DNA of 44,399 nucleotides from Betaproteobacteria bacterium (GTDB lineage Bacteria > Pseudomonadota > Gammaproteobacteria > Burkholderiales > SG8-41). The position numbers and the translations under genes were made by a program. The notes beneath the pieces were generated by a model. It had not been told where the DNA came from and made no database searches. It was given only the letters and a program-made list of their open reading frames with translations. Each line of letters starts with the position of its first letter. The first letter of the stretch is position 1. This document shows, piece by piece, positions 7,545-16,674 of the stretch. The DNA lies in NCBI GenBank assembly GCA_025363575.1, contig JANYDM010000176.1:1-44399 (forward strand), read 5' to 3'.

Positions 7545-8075
7545 CTACTCTGCGTCGGCGGCGCTGTTGCGTCCGGCGACGATGTCGCGGACGGCGCGGA
7601 ACAGGCCGCGGTAGTTTTTCGGCACGCGGTTGAGCGCGCGGTCGCGCTTGACGCTCGCGACGAGCGAACGCAGATGCTGCACGTCGCAGCCGGTATATTC
7701 GTGCGCGAACAGGGTCAGCGCGTCGTCCTCCGCGAGCAGACGCTCGCGCCAGCGCTCGACCAGCTTCTGCTGCGCGGTGCTCTCCTTCGCGGCGCCGCTC
7801 CAAGTGTCGAGGCGCGCGCGTATCGGTGCCGGATCGATTTCGCGCATGAGCTTGCCGATAAATTGCATCTGGCGGCGGCGCCCTTCAAAGTCGCTGATGC
7901 GCTGCGCGTCGACTATCGCGTCGAACAACCGCTCGGGCAGTGCGATCTGCGCGAGCTGACCGGCGTTCAGCATGACGAGCTCCGTGCCTATGTCCTGCAG
8001 CGCCGCCATGTCGCGCTTGCGCTGGCTTTTGCTCGGGCGTTGCGCGGCGTCGTCGCTCTCGGTGGGGTTGACCAT
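7545..8075 (-). CDS. darP: Ribosome biogenesis factor DarP/YjgA
   Basis: A 176-residue basic helical protein of the YjgA/DUF615 family, shown in Escherichia coli to associate with late 50S assembly intermediates. Recognisable blocks are SKSQRKRDMAALQDIGTELV near the N-terminus, LPERLFDAIVDAQRISDFEGRRRQMQFIGKLMR in the middle, and a C-terminal HLRSLVASVKRDRALNRVPKNYRGLFR-type ending. The start at 8075 (MVNPTESD) is chosen; an in-frame start at 8111 would add 12 residues and run up to the divergent pmbA start. The intergenic space to pmbA is only 36 bases, so the two promoters must overlap or sit in coding sequence. Confidence 0.9.
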   Translation of the reverse strand: MVNPTESDDAAQRPSKSQRKRDMAALQDIGTELVMLNAGQLAQIALPERLFDAIVDAQRISDFEGRRRQMQFIGKLMREIDPAPIRARLDTWSGAAKESTAQQKLVERWRERLLAEDDALTLFAHEYTGCDVQHLRSLVASVKRDRALNRVPKNYRGLFRAVRDIVAGRNSAADAE

Positions 8076-8111
8076 ACTGGTATGATAACGGCTTTTGGGA
8101 AGCCTCCGCAC

Positions 8112-9479
8112 ATGGCCAATGAGCTCAAGACGCGGCCCGCGTCACGCAACCAGTTTGCCAACGATCCGGCGGTTCTGCGGGAGATCGTCGCCGGCGCGCT
8201 CGAATACGCGGGCGGGCATGGCGCCACGGCGTGCGAAGCCGAAGTCTCTGAAGGTGTCGGCCAGACCGTCACGGTGCGCCACGGTGAAGTTGAGACCATC
8301 GAATACAATCGCGACAAGAGCATGGGTATCTCGGTCTACATAGGCCAGCGGCGCGGTCACGCGAGCACGTCGGATTTCTCGCCGCAAGCCGTGCGCGCGA
8401 CAGCCGATGCAGCGCTGTCGATCGCGAAGTTCACCGCGAGCGATGAGTTCGCCGGGCTCGCCGATGAAAATCTGCTCGCGCGCGACATTCCCGATCTCGA
8501 TCTGTTTTATCCGTGGGAGCTGCCGGTTGAGCGCGCGATCGAGCTCGCGCGGCAATGCGAAGACGCGGCCTTCGCCGTCGACAAGCGCATCAGCAATTCC
8601 GAAGGCGCGACGGTGTCGCTGCAGCAGTCGCATTTCGCTTATGGCAACTCGCGCGGATTCATGGGCGGCTATCCGAGTTCGCGCCACTGGATCAGCTGCG
8701 CCGTCATCGCGGGCAAAGGCGACGCGATGCAACGCGACGACTGGTACACGTCGGCGCGCGATCCGGCCGCGCTCGACGCCGCCGCCGCAGTCGGCAAGAT
8801 CGCCGGCACGCGCGCCCTGGCGCGCCTCGGCGCAAAGAAGATCGCCACGGCGCAGGTGCCGGTGCTGTTCGAAGCGCCGGTGGCATCATCGCTGCTCGGT
8901 CACTTCGTGTCCGCCGTCAGCGGCGGCAGTCTCTATCGCAAATCCTCTTTTTTGCTCGACAGCCTCGGCAAACAGGTGTTTTCGCCGCTGGTCGAGATCA
9001 CCGAAGATCCGCTGATACCGCGCGGCGAGGCGAGCAGCCCGTTCGACGAAGAGGGTGTTGCGACACACGCCCGCCCGGTGGTGGAGCACGGCGTGGTGCG
9101 CGGATACTTTCTCGGCAGCTACTCGGCGCGCAAGCTCGGCATGCAGACCACCGGCAACGCCGGCGGCAGCCACAATCTGATATTGCGTGACACCGGCGAG
9201 AACCTGGCGCAGCTTTTGAAGAAAATGGGCCGCGGCCTGCTCGTGACCGAAATGATGGGTTCGGGCACTAACATGGTGACCGGCGACTATTCGCGCGGCG
9301 CCGCCGGTTTCTGGGTCGAAAACGGCGAAATCGCCTACCCCGTGCAAGAGATTACCGTCGCCGGCAATCTCAAAGACATGTTTCTCGGCATCGTCGCGGC
9401 GGGCAACGACATCGTGAAGCGGGGCTCCCGGCAGTGCGGTTCGGTGCTCGTCGACCGCATGACCATCGCCGGGGATTGA
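8112..9479 (+). CDS. pmbA: Metalloprotease-related protein PmbA (TldE)
   Basis: A 455-residue TldE/PmbA subunit. In E. coli it forms a heterodimer with TldD that trims peptides such as the microcin B17 precursor and the antitoxin CcdA; the zinc site is on TldD. Visible family features are GVGQTVTVRHGEVETIEYN near the N-terminus, GMQTTGNAGGSHNL around residue 345 and the C-terminal MMGSGTNMVTGDYSRGAAGFWVENG block. The ATG at 8112 has GGGAAG about 10 bases upstream; an ATG at 8082 is in frame but less well placed. The probable partner gene tldD starts at 43625 in this same window, so the two are not in one operon. Confidence 0.94.
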   Translation: MANELKTRPASRNQFANDPAVLREIVAGALEYAGGHGATACEAEVSEGVGQTVTVRHGEVETIEYNRDKSMGISVYIGQRRGHASTSDFSPQAVRATADAALSIAKFTASDEFAGLADENLLARDIPDLDLFYPWELPVERAIELARQCEDAAFAVDKRISNSEGATVSLQQSHFAYGNSRGFMGGYPSSRHWISCAVIAGKGDAMQRDDWYTSARDPAALDAAAAVGKIAGTRALARLGAKKIATAQVPVLFEAPVASSLLGHFVSAVSGGSLYRKSSFLLDSLGKQVFSPLVEITEDPLIPRGEASSPFDEEGVATHARPVVEHGVVRGYFLGSYSARKLGMQTTGNAGGSHNLILRDTGENLAQLLKKMGRGLLVTEMMGSGTNMVTGDYSRGAAGFWVENGEIAYPVQEITVAGNLKDMFLGIVAAGNDIVKRGSRQCGSVLVDRMTIAGD

Positions 9480-9572
9480 CCGGACGCGTCGGCTGCTGTT
9501 CAATACCGCGGCCATGCTGCGAATTCGGACGCTTGATCCGATAAGCGTGACTTAAAAACGGAGGAGAAAAAA

Positions 9573-10673
9573 ATGAAACGTCGTGCATTCCTTACGAAGG
9601 CCGCAGCCGGACTCGCCGCGGGAACGGTGGCCGCGCCCGCCATCGCGCAATCGCAGCCGGCAGTGCAATGGCGGCTGGCTTCGAGCTTCCCCAAGAGCCT
9701 GGATACGATCTTCGGTGCCGCGGACATCGTTTCCAAACGCGTCGCGGAGATCACCGAGAACAAATTCCAGATCCGAGTGTTTGCCGCGGGCGAAATCGTG
9801 CCCGGCTTGCAGGTGCTCGATGCGGTGCAGAACGGCACCGTCGAATGCGGTCATACCGCTCCGTACTATTACGTGGGCAAGGATCCCGCATTTGCTTTCG
9901 GCACGGCCGTGCCGTTCGGCTTGAACGCACGTCAGCAGAATGCGTGGAAATACTATGGCGGCGGCATTGAAGCGATGGCGTTATTGTTCAAAGACTATAA
10001 CGTCGTGCATATCCCGTGCGGCAACACCGGCGCGCAGATGGGCGGTTGGTACCGCAAGGAGATCAAGACGGTTGCCGACCTCAAGGGCATGAAGATGCGC
10101 ATCGGCGGGCTTGCGGGCCAGGTGCTCGCCAAGCTGGGGCTGGTTGCCCAGCAGCTCGCCGCCGGCGACATCTATCCGGCGCTCGAGCGCGGCACCATAG
10201 ACGCCGCAGAGTGGGTGGGCCCGTACGACGACGAGAAGCTCGGCTTCAACAAGGTCGCCAAGTTTTACTACTATCCCGGCTGGTGGGAGGGCGGTCCTGA
10301 GCTTTCGTTGCTCATTAACGACAAAAAATGGGCCGAGCTGCCGAAGCACTACCAGGCTGCGCTCGAAGCCGCATGTGCTGAAGCCAACGTTCATATGACC
10401 GCGCGCTACGACGTCAAGAACCCAGAAGCGCTCAAGCGCCTGGTCGGCAGCGGCACGCAACTGCGCCTGTTCCCGCGCCCGGTCATGGAAGCGTGCGAGA
10501 AAGCCGCATTCGAGCTGTACGACGAGCTGTCGGAGAAAAGCCCGCACTGGAAGCGCATCTACCCGGCGTGGAAGAAATTCCGCGATGAGCAATACCAGTG
10601 GTTCCGCGTCGCCGAATATGGCTTCGATAATTTCGCGTACAGCCCGCGGTCGAAACCCGCTGCCGGCAAATAA
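9573..10673 (+). CDS. TRAP transporter solute-binding protein, TakP-like (2-oxo acid type)
   Basis: A 366-residue periplasmic DctP-family protein. The N-terminus MKRRAFLTKAAAGLAAGTVA carries a twin-arginine (Tat) type signal, with cleavage likely after AIA in APAIAQSQ. The mature sequence recalls Rhodobacter TakP: WRLASSFPKSLDTIFGAA, VFAAGEIVPGLQVLDAV, GNTGAQMGGW, ALERGTIDAAEWVGPYDDEK and YYYPGWWEGG. TakP binds pyruvate and other 2-oxo monocarboxylates with a cation, so an oxo- or hydroxy-acid ligand is plausible but unproven. The ATG follows a very strong GGAGGAG. It converges on dctM and dctQ, its likely membrane partners, across a shared terminator. Confidence 0.92.
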   Translation: MKRRAFLTKAAAGLAAGTVAAPAIAQSQPAVQWRLASSFPKSLDTIFGAADIVSKRVAEITENKFQIRVFAAGEIVPGLQVLDAVQNGTVECGHTAPYYYVGKDPAFAFGTAVPFGLNARQQNAWKYYGGGIEAMALLFKDYNVVHIPCGNTGAQMGGWYRKEIKTVADLKGMKMRIGGLAGQVLAKLGLVAQQLAAGDIYPALERGTIDAAEWVGPYDDEKLGFNKVAKFYYYPGWWEGGPELSLLINDKKWAELPKHYQAALEAACAEANVHMTARYDVKNPEALKRLVGSGTQLRLFPRPVMEACEKAAFELYDELSEKSPHWKRIYPAWKKFRDEQYQWFRVAEYGFDNFAYSPRSKPAAGK

Positions 10674-10690
10674 TTTTCAGCGTCAGCCAC

Positions 10691-10723
10691 AAAAAAAGCC
10701 CCGCTGCGGCGGGGCTTTTTTTT
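10691..10723. terminator. Bidirectional rho-independent terminator
   Basis: An 8-base-pair stem AGCCCCGC (10697-10704) and GCGGGGCT (10709-10716) with a four-base loop is flanked by seven A on the left and eight T on the right. It can therefore terminate both the plus-strand binding-protein gene and the minus-strand permease genes that converge here. Confidence 0.93.
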
Positions 10724-10737
10724 GCCGATGCGCACCG

Positions 10738-12408
10738 CTACTTGCCTTCGCGTATCGCCTTCTCGAGATCGGCGGCGGCCTTGTCCTGCTCGGTCTTGCC
10801 ATCCGCGTCGGGCGGTGTGCCCGTCGGAATTTCCATCTGTTGCTCTATCGTGCTGGGCGTGCCGGTCGGGCCGTTGTCGACGAAGCTGGTGACGAGACCG
10901 GGGAAGAAAATCAGGATGGCGACGAGGATCAATTGCAGCACGACCCACGGGATCGCGCCCCAGTAGATGTCGGAGCTCTTGACTTCCTTGGGCGCCACGC
11001 CGCGCAGATAAAACAGCGCGAAACCGAACGGCGGGTGCATGAACGAAGTTTGCATGTTGGCGCCGAGCAGCACGCCGAACCAGATGAGATCGATGCCGAG
11101 CTTGGTCGCGACCGGCGCCAGCAGCGGAATGATGATGAAAGCGATCTCGAAGTAGTCGAGGAAAAATGCGAGGAAGAACACGAAGATGTTGACGAAGACC
11201 AGAAAGCCGACCACGCCGCCGGGCAGCGAGGTCAGCATGTGCTCGATCCACAGGTCTCCGTCGACGCCGCGAAAGACGAGGCCGAACACCGTCGAACCGA
11301 CGAGGATGAATATCACCATGGTGCTGATTCGCATGGTCGAGCCGCAAGCTTCGCGGATCAAACCGCGCAATTGGGGGATAAACGCCGCTTCGAGCAGCAG
11401 GAGCACGAGCGCGGCGTAGAAGACGATGAATAGCGGCGCTTGCGCAAAACCCAGGAAAGCGCTGGCGGCGCCGGCGAGCAGTGCCGGCACCCACGCGTCC
11501 TGCCACACGCAAAACCCCGGTATCCCCAGCAGCGCGATGGCACCGAGCGCTATCCATGCGGCGATTTTGCCGCGCCGCGAGAATTCCTTGTGGTGCAACA
11601 CGGCGAGCACGATGGCGCCGACCGCACCCATCGCACCGCCTTCAGTCGGCGTCGCCAGCCCCATCAAGATGGTGCCGAGCACAAGGAATATCAGCACGAT
11701 CGATGGCACCATGCCCCACAGGCATTTGCGAATCAGCGGCCAGCCTCTCATCGTGCGTGCTTCGGGCGGCAGCGCCGGCATGGCTGCCGGTTTCACGATG
11801 CTGAGCGCCAGTATGTAAAGACAGAACAGCAGAATCTGCACGATGCTGGGGCCGATCGCCCCCGCATACATGTCGCCGACCGAGCGGCCGAGTTGATCGG
11901 CGAGCACCACCAGCACGAGGGATGGTGGAATCAATTGCGTAATGGTGCCGGAGGCAGCGATGACACCGGTCGACAAGCGCATATCGTAGCCGTAGCGCAT
12001 CATGATAGGCAAAGAGATCATGCCCATCGCGATGACGGATGCCGCAACGGTGCCGGTGATGGCGCCGAGAATCGCGCCGACGATAATTACCGCATAGGCG
12101 AGCCCGCCGCGCACCGGGCCGAATAACTGGCCCATGCTGTCCAGCATGTCCTCGGCGAGCCCGCAGCGTTCGAGAATCGCGCCCATGAAAGTGAAGAACG
12201 GGATCGCGAGTAGGAGGTCGTTCGAGATGATGCCGAACACGCGCTCGGGCAGCGCCTGCAGCAAACTCACCTGGAAAAATCCAAGCTCTATCCCCCAGAA
12301 GCCGAAAAATAGCCCGACCGCGGCGAGCGAAAACGCGACCGGGTAGCCAATCAGCATGAAGACAACCAGGCCGCCGAACATCAGCGGCGCCATCAGTTCG
12401 CGCGTCAT
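10738..12408 (-). CDS. dctM: TRAP transporter large permease subunit (DctM)
   Basis: A 556-residue, very hydrophobic protein with more than twelve predicted membrane segments; it is the sodium-coupled transport subunit. Characteristic parts are the N-terminal MFGGLVVFMLIGYPVAFSLA, the GAILGAITGTVAASVIAMG block and LIPPSLVLVVLADQLGRSVGDMYAGAI. It is longer than the roughly 430 residues of classic DctM, with added hydrophobic segments around residues 275-345 and a Pro/Thr/charged C-terminal tail. The longer form is usual in the subfamily often labelled mannitol/chloroaromatic (FcbT3-like), which also pairs with TakP-like binding proteins. It overlaps dctQ by four bases (ATGA), indicating translational coupling. 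Confidence 0.93.
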   Translation of the reverse strand: MTRELMAPLMFGGLVVFMLIGYPVAFSLAAVGLFFGFWGIELGFFQVSLLQALPERVFGIISNDLLLAIPFFTFMGAILERCGLAEDMLDSMGQLFGPVRGGLAYAVIIVGAILGAITGTVAASVIAMGMISLPIMMRYGYDMRLSTGVIAASGTITQLIPPSLVLVVLADQLGRSVGDMYAGAIGPSIVQILLFCLYILALSIVKPAAMPALPPEARTMRGWPLIRKCLWGMVPSIVLIFLVLGTILMGLATPTEGGAMGAVGAIVLAVLHHKEFSRRGKIAAWIALGAIALLGIPGFCVWQDAWVPALLAGAASAFLGFAQAPLFIVFYAALVLLLLEAAFIPQLRGLIREACGSTMRISTMVIFILVGSTVFGLVFRGVDGDLWIEHMLTSLPGGVVGFLVFVNIFVFFLAFFLDYFEIAFIIIPLLAPVATKLGIDLIWFGVLLGANMQTSFMHPPFGFALFYLRGVAPKEVKSSDIYWGAIPWVVLQLILVAILIFFPGLVTSFVDNGPTGTPSTIEQQMEIPTGTPPDADGKTEQDKAAADLEKAIREGK

Positions 12409-12944
12409 TGCAGCGGCCTTTCGTAGTGCACGTCGGCCGGCAGATCGCCGGTGAGCATGGCGATGCGCTTGATGATCTCGGAAATCCCCTGTAGTGACAG
12501 CAGCCAGAAGCCGAGGGGAATCATGATCTTGATTGGCCAGCGCAGGAGGCCGCCGGCATTGCCGGAGATCTCATGCTGCACATACGAGTTATGGAACATC
12601 GGCCACGCGAGCCACGCGATGATGACCGTCGCCGGCAGCAGGAAGAAGACGCCGCCGAGTATGTCGATCCAGATTTGCGTGCGCGTAGACAGATGGCCAT
12701 AAACGATATCGACGCGCACGTGCTCGTTTTTCTTCAGCGTATAAGAGGCGCCGAGCAATATCATCGCGCCGAACATGTACCACTGGATTTCCAGCCACGA
12801 ATTCGAGCTTATGCTGAACGCATAGCGCGAGAAAGCGTTGCCGGCGCTGATCAGGCACGACAGCAGCACAAGCCAGTTGGCAATGACCGCGAATTTTTCG
12901 TTGATCGCGTCGATAGCGCGTGAGAGCGCGAGCAAATATCGCAT
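12405..12944 (-). CDS. dctQ: TRAP transporter small permease subunit (DctQ)
   Basis: A 179-residue membrane protein with four predicted helices: ANWLVLLSCLISAGNAF, WYMFGAMILLGASYTL, IDILGGVFFLLPATVIIAWLA and IKMIPLGFWLLSLQGISE-like. It contains the KKNEHVRVDIVY segment typical of DctQ. It associates with DctM to form the transport core. The start at 12944 (MRYLLALS) is taken because AGGGGA lies about 12 bases upstream; a further in-frame start at 13031 would add 29 basic residues and is less likely. It is the first gene of the minus-strand dctQM pair and is divergent from glyA. Confidence 0.9.
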   Translation of the reverse strand: MRYLLALSRAIDAINEKFAVIANWLVLLSCLISAGNAFSRYAFSISSNSWLEIQWYMFGAMILLGASYTLKKNEHVRVDIVYGHLSTRTQIWIDILGGVFFLLPATVIIAWLAWPMFHNSYVQHEISGNAGGLLRWPIKIMIPLGFWLLSLQGISEIIKRIAMLTGDLPADVHYERPLQ

Positions 12945-13164
12945 GGAGTACTGTTTCCCCTGAGCTTGAGCTTTGCGCCGTCGACCGCTGCGCTTGGGCG
13001 TAATGATACGGACAACTGGCATGGCGGGCAAAATTGCTGCGGGTCACGGCGCACGCCCGCATGCTGTGCAAGGCGCGTGTCGGGCCAGCGCGATGCAGAC
13101 GGGCGGCCACGATTAAACATGGTAAAATCAACAATTTACAGCGGCATCTACGGCGACTATCAGT
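12945..13164. other. Divergent intergenic region between dctQ and glyA
   Basis: About 220 bases without a credible gene. The glyA-proximal 50 bases are AT-rich compared with the rest and hold the extended -10 candidate listed separately. No riboswitch, tRNA or repeat was recognised. Confidence 0.6.
13120..13128 (+). promoter_or_regulatory. Extended -10 promoter candidate for glyA
   Basis: TGGTAAAAT combines an extended TGn with TAAAAT (five of six matches) and would give a leader of about 30 bases before the glyA ATG. No good -35 is found 16-18 bases upstream (the sequence there is GC-rich). Confidence 0.4.
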
Positions 13165-14415
13165 ATGTATTCAAGCACGGAAACAATCGCGAGCTTCGAC
13201 CCTGAACTGGCGTGGGCGCTCGAACGCGAAACGCAGCGGCAGGAAGATCATATCGAGCTTATCGCTTCCGAGAACTACGCAAGCCCGCGCGTGCTGGAGG
13301 CGCAGGGGTCGGTGCTGACCAATAAATATGCCGAAGGCTATCCCGGCAAGCGCTACTACGGCGGTTGCCAATACGTGGACGTGGCGGAGCAGCTCGCAAT
13401 CAATCGCGCGTGCGAGCTGTTTGGCGCCGAGTATGCCAATGTGCAGCCGCATTCAGGATCGCAGGCCAATTTCGCAGTATTTTCGGCCGTGTTGCATCCG
13501 GGCGATACGGTACTCGGTATGTCCCTTGCCCATGGCGGCCATTTAAGCCACGGTGCTTCGGTCAACGTCAGCGGCAAGATCTATCATGCGCTCACGTACG
13601 GTCTCGACCCGGCGACGGAAGCCATCGACTATCGTCAGGTGGAAGAGCTCGCCCGCATGCACCAGCCAAAACTCATCGTCGCCGGCGCTTCGGCCTATTC
13701 GCTGGCTATCGACTGGCAACGTTTCCGCGAAATCGCTGACGAAGTCGGTGCCCTCTTGATGGCCGACGTCGCGCACTACGCGGGGTTGATCGCCGCCGGC
13801 GTCTATCCCAGCCCGGTCGGCATCGCGGATTTTGTGACGACCACCACGCACAAAACGATGCGCGGACCGCGCGGCGGCTTAATACTTGCGGGCGCCGAGA
13901 ACGCCAAGCTGCTTAACTCGTCCATATTCCCCGGCAGCCAGGGCGGGCCGCTCATGCACGTCATCGCCGCCAAAGCCGTCGCGTTCAAGGAAGCTCTGAG
14001 TCCGGGTTTCCGCGAATATCAAAAGCAGGTGATTGCGAACGCGCAGGCAATGGCGTCTGCACTGCAGCAGCGCGGCTGCCGCATCGTGTCCGGCCGCACC
14101 GATTGCCACTTGTTTCTGGTCGATCTCACCGCGAAGCACGTGACCGGCAAGGATGCGGAGGATGCGCTCGGTCGCGCTCACATCACGATTAACAAAAACT
14201 CAATTCCGAACGATCCGCAAAAGCCGACGATTACCAGCGGCATCCGGCTCGGCTCGCCGGCAATCACAACGCGCGGATTCGGCATCGCCGAAACCAAAGA
14301 GCTCGCCATTCTCATAGCGGATGTGCTTGATGCGCCGCAGGACGACACCGTGATAGAGCGGGTCGCGGCGGCGGCGAAGGCGCTATGCGCGCGGTTTCCG
14401 GTTTATGGTAAATAA
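13165..14415 (+). CDS. glyA: Serine hydroxymethyltransferase
   Basis: PLP enzyme of 416 residues that interconverts serine plus tetrahydrofolate with glycine plus 5,10-methylene-tetrahydrofolate, the main source of one-carbon units. Signatures: [10 protein letters not shown] (31-40), [19 protein letters not shown] (54-72), the cofactor-contacting Asp201 and His204 in [10 protein letters not shown], and the Schiff-base Lys230 in [14 protein letters not shown]. Length is standard. A Shine-Dalgarno before the ATG is weak. It heads the long plus-strand run glyA-nrdR-rib genes; the 99-base gap to nrdR holds a hairpin-forming repeat that might attenuate or process the transcript. Confidence 0.98.
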   Translation: MYSSTETIASFDPELAWALERETQRQEDHIELIASENYASPRVLEAQGSVLTNKYAEGYPGKRYYGGCQYVDVAEQLAINRACELFGAEYANVQPHSGSQANFAVFSAVLHPGDTVLGMSLAHGGHLSHGASVNVSGKIYHALTYGLDPATEAIDYRQVEELARMHQPKLIVAGASAYSLAIDWQRFREIADEVGALLMADVAHYAGLIAAGVYPSPVGIADFVTTTTHKTMRGPRGGLILAGAENAKLLNSSIFPGSQGGPLMHVIAAKAVAFKEALSPGFREYQKQVIANAQAMASALQQRGCRIVSGRTDCHLFLVDLTAKHVTGKDAEDALGRAHITINKNSIPNDPQKPTITSGIRLGSPAITTRGFGIAETKELAILIADVLDAPQDDTVIERVAAAAKALCARFPVYGK

Positions 14416-14420
14416 AGCGG

Positions 14421-14508
14421 CAGGAGTGAGGAATGAGGATCGAGGATTAAGCAGAGGCATCAATGCGCGGTGGTGCCCTCGATTCTCAATCCTCAATCCT
14501 CAATCCTG
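14421..14508. repeat. Heptamer-based inverted repeat element, copy 2
   Basis: The right part (14479-14508) holds three tandem TCAATCC units plus a diverged fourth. The left part (14421-14451) is its imperfect inverted complement of about 31 bases with roughly six mismatches, some compatible with G-U pairing. The loop is about 27 bases. Unit and layout match copy 1 at 3961-4038. It separates the glyA stop from the nrdR start codon and ends six bases before the latter, so it could affect nrdR translation or mRNA stability. Confidence 0.78.
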
Positions 14509-14514
14509 AGACCT

Positions 14515-14982
14515 ATGCACTGCCCGTTCTGCAAAGCGTCCGACACTCAGGTCATAGACTCGCGCGTCAACGACGACGGCGACAGCATACGCAGGCGGCG
14601 GCGCTGCGCGGCATGCAACAAGCGGTTCACGACGTACGAAACCGTTGAGCTGCGCATGCCGCAGCTCGTCAAGCAGGACGGCAGCCGCACCGAATTCGAT
14701 CTCGACAAGCTGCGCACCGGGTTCATGCGCGCGCTGCACAAGCGACCGGTGCCGACGCCGATGGTGGATGACGCGGTGGCGCTGGTCACGCAGCAAGTGC
14801 TGGCGCTGGGCGAGCGCGAAATCGAATCGCGCCGTATCGGCGAGATGGTCATGAAAGAGCTCTACAAGCTGGACAAAGTCGCCTATATCCGCTTTGCGTC
14901 TGTCTACAAGAGCTTCCAGGACGTCGACGATTTCCAGGACGCCATCAAGGAAGTGCAAAAGCCCGCGGGCAAAAGCAAGTAA
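14515..14982 (+). CDS. nrdR: Transcriptional repressor NrdR
   Basis: A 155-residue regulator that represses ribonucleotide reductase genes in response to ATP/dATP. The N-terminal zinc ribbon has all four ligands (C3, C6, C31, C34) with the basic RRRRR stretch between them, and an ATP-cone follows at about 49-139 ([15 protein letters not shown] onward). Length matches the family. The start at 14515 (MHCPFC) is the universal NrdR start; an in-frame GTG at 14470 would translate the repeat element. The order glyA-nrdR-ribD is a common proteobacterial arrangement. No ribonucleotide reductase gene lies in the window. Confidence 0.97.
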   Translation: MHCPFCKASDTQVIDSRVNDDGDSIRRRRRCAACNKRFTTYETVELRMPQLVKQDGSRTEFDLDKLRTGFMRALHKRPVPTPMVDDAVALVTQQVLALGEREIESRRIGEMVMKELYKLDKVAYIRFASVYKSFQDVDDFQDAIKEVQKPAGKSK

Positions 14983-14988
14983 CTCGTC

Positions 14989-16080
14989 ATGGGCAGCGCA
15001 GCAGATAACGAATTCATGGCGCAGGCCTTTCTGCTCGCCGAGCGCGGGCTCTATACGGCCACTCCGAACCCGCGCGTCGGCTGCGTGCTGGTGCAGGATG
15101 GCGCGGTGGTCGGCGAAGGATGGCACGAGCGCGCCGGCGGCCCGCATGCCGAAGTCATGGCGCTGCAGTCGGCAGGCACGCGCGCGCGCGGCGCTACCGC
15201 TTATGTCACGCTGGAACCCTGCCATCATCATGGCCGCACGCCGCCTTGCGATGAAGCCCTGATTGCTGCCGGAGTTGCACGAGTGGTCGCAGCGATGCAA
15301 GACCCCGATCCCCGTACTGCAGGGCAGGGGACGGCACGGCTGCAGCAAGCGGGCGTCAACGTCGAGACCGGGCTTTTGGAAAACGCAGCGCGCGCGCTGA
15401 ATTGCGGGTTTATCTCGCGCGTCACGCGCGGCCGGCCGTGGGTGCGTATGAAAATCGCGGCCAGTCTGGATGGAAAGACCGCGTTGATGAACGGCAAGAG
15501 TCAATGGATTACCGGCGAAGAGGCGCGCAACGACGGCCATCACTGGCGCGCGCGCGCGTGCGCGGTACTCACGGGCATAGGCACGGTTCGCGACGACGAT
15601 CCGCAACTGACTGTGCGCGCCGTGGCGACGCTGCGGCAGCCCCTGCGCGTGGTAATCGACAGCCGGCTCGAGTTGCCGCTGACCGCGCGCATGCTCGGAG
15701 GTGGCGGCGTTCTTGTTGCCGGCGCGGTCGCTGATGAAGTTAAAGCAGCGCGCTTGCGCGACAAGGGGGCGGAGGTTGTCATGATGCCGAATGCCGCCTG
15801 CAAAGTTGACCTGCCCGGGCTGATGCAGGAGCTCGGCCGGCGCGGCATCAACGAGCTGCACGTCGAGGCCGGGCATAAGCTCAACGGGTCGCTGCTGAAC
15901 GAAGACTGCGTGGATGAGCTGCTGCTGTATCTCGCGCCTTGTCTCATCGGTGACCGCGGCCGCGGCATGGCCGATTTGCCGGAGCTGGCAGATCTCACGG
16001 CGCGGCGCCGGCTCAAAATAAACGATATGCGCGCAATGGGCGCCGATCTCCGTATCATTGCCGCTCTGGAAAAAGCGTAA
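14989..16080 (+). CDS. ribD: Bifunctional riboflavin deaminase/reductase RibD
   Basis: A 363-residue enzyme for steps two and three of riboflavin synthesis: deamination of the diaminopyrimidine, then NADPH reduction of the ribosyl chain. The N-terminal deaminase domain shows zinc ligands His53 (GPHAEV, with Glu55), Cys78 and Cys87 (PCHHHGRTPPC). The C-terminal reductase domain starts at about 150 (PWVRMKIAASLDGKTA) and includes KSQWITGEEAR and the later INELHVEAGHKLNGSLL. It starts six bases after nrdR and ends three bases before ribE, indicating one transcript. Confidence 0.97.
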   Translation: MGSAADNEFMAQAFLLAERGLYTATPNPRVGCVLVQDGAVVGEGWHERAGGPHAEVMALQSAGTRARGATAYVTLEPCHHHGRTPPCDEALIAAGVARVVAAMQDPDPRTAGQGTARLQQAGVNVETGLLENAARALNCGFISRVTRGRPWVRMKIAASLDGKTALMNGKSQWITGEEARNDGHHWRARACAVLTGIGTVRDDDPQLTVRAVATLRQPLRVVIDSRLELPLTARMLGGGGVLVAGAVADEVKAARLRDKGAEVVMMPNAACKVDLPGLMQELGRRGINELHVEAGHKLNGSLLNEDCVDELLLYLAPCLIGDRGRGMADLPELADLTARRRLKINDMRAMGADLRIIAALEKA

Positions 16081-16083
16081 AGC

Positions 16084-16674
16084 ATGTTTACCGGAATCAT
16101 TGAAGCCGTCGGTCGCGTGCGCGAAGTCGAGGCCTCGCCCGGCGGCGCGCGCATTGCCGTCGACGCGGCAACCCTGCCGCTCGCGGATGTCAAGGTGGGC
16201 GACAGTATCGCCGTGGACGGCGTGTGCCTGACCGTCGTGGCACAGCACGGGCAGCACCTCACGTTCGATGTATCGCGCGAGACGCTGAGCTGCACCGCGG
16301 GATTCGCGCCGGGCGCGGCGGTGAATCTCGAAAAAGCCCTGCGTCTCGCGGACCGTCTCGGCGGTCACCTGGTGAGCGGGCACGTCGACGGCACCGGGCG
16401 CGTGACGAAGTTCGAGACTACGGGCGACAATCGGCTGCTGGCGATCGAGGCGCCGCGCGCTCTCGCGCGATATGTCGCGCGCAAAGGTTCGGTCGCCGTG
16501 AATGGCGTAAGCTTGACGGTCAATCGCGTTGACGGCGCGCTGTTCGAGATCAATCTGATTCCGCACACCTTGTCGGCGACCAATCTGAACGCGCTCGCGG
16601 CCGGCACGATAGTCAACATCGAAGTAGACCCGATCGCGCGCTATGCCGAGCGGCTGACTGAATTCAAGGATTAA
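16084..16674 (+). CDS. ribE: Riboflavin synthase alpha chain
   Basis: A 196-residue enzyme that dismutates two 6,7-dimethyl-8-ribityllumazine molecules to riboflavin. It begins with the hallmark [10 protein letters not shown] and consists of two lumazine-binding repeats, about 1-96 and 97-190. Each carries GxDS-like and GVSLTV/GVCLTV motifs ([24 protein letters not shown]), with [13 protein letters not shown] between them. It starts three bases after ribD. In the E. coli naming scheme this enzyme is also called ribC. Confidence 0.97.
   Translation: MFTGIIEAVGRVREVEASPGGARIAVDAATLPLADVKVGDSIAVDGVCLTVVAQHGQHLTFDVSRETLSCTAGFAPGAAVNLEKALRLADRLGGHLVSGHVDGTGRVTKFETTGDNRLLAIEAPRALARYVARKGSVAVNGVSLTVNRVDGALFEINLIPHTLSATNLNALAAGTIVNIEVDPIARYAERLTEFKD

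Noticed and set aside
7077..8111. Plus-strand extension upstream of pmbA
   Set aside because: It is antisense to mog and darP, both well-supported genes; PmbA similarity begins at about 8112.
10738..12408. DctM length (556 residues) as a novel fusion
   Set aside because: The longer form with extra helices is usual for the mannitol/chloroaromatic-type TRAP subfamily that pairs with TakP-like binding proteins.
12945..13164. Glycine riboswitch before glyA
   Set aside because: The conserved aptamer core could not be found, and the predicted leader is only about 30 bases.
14500..16566. Long minus-strand open frame antisense to nrdR, ribD and ribE
   Set aside because: It mirrors strongly conserved plus-strand genes, is rich in Arg/His/Ala as expected from antisense GC-rich codons, and shows no domain.
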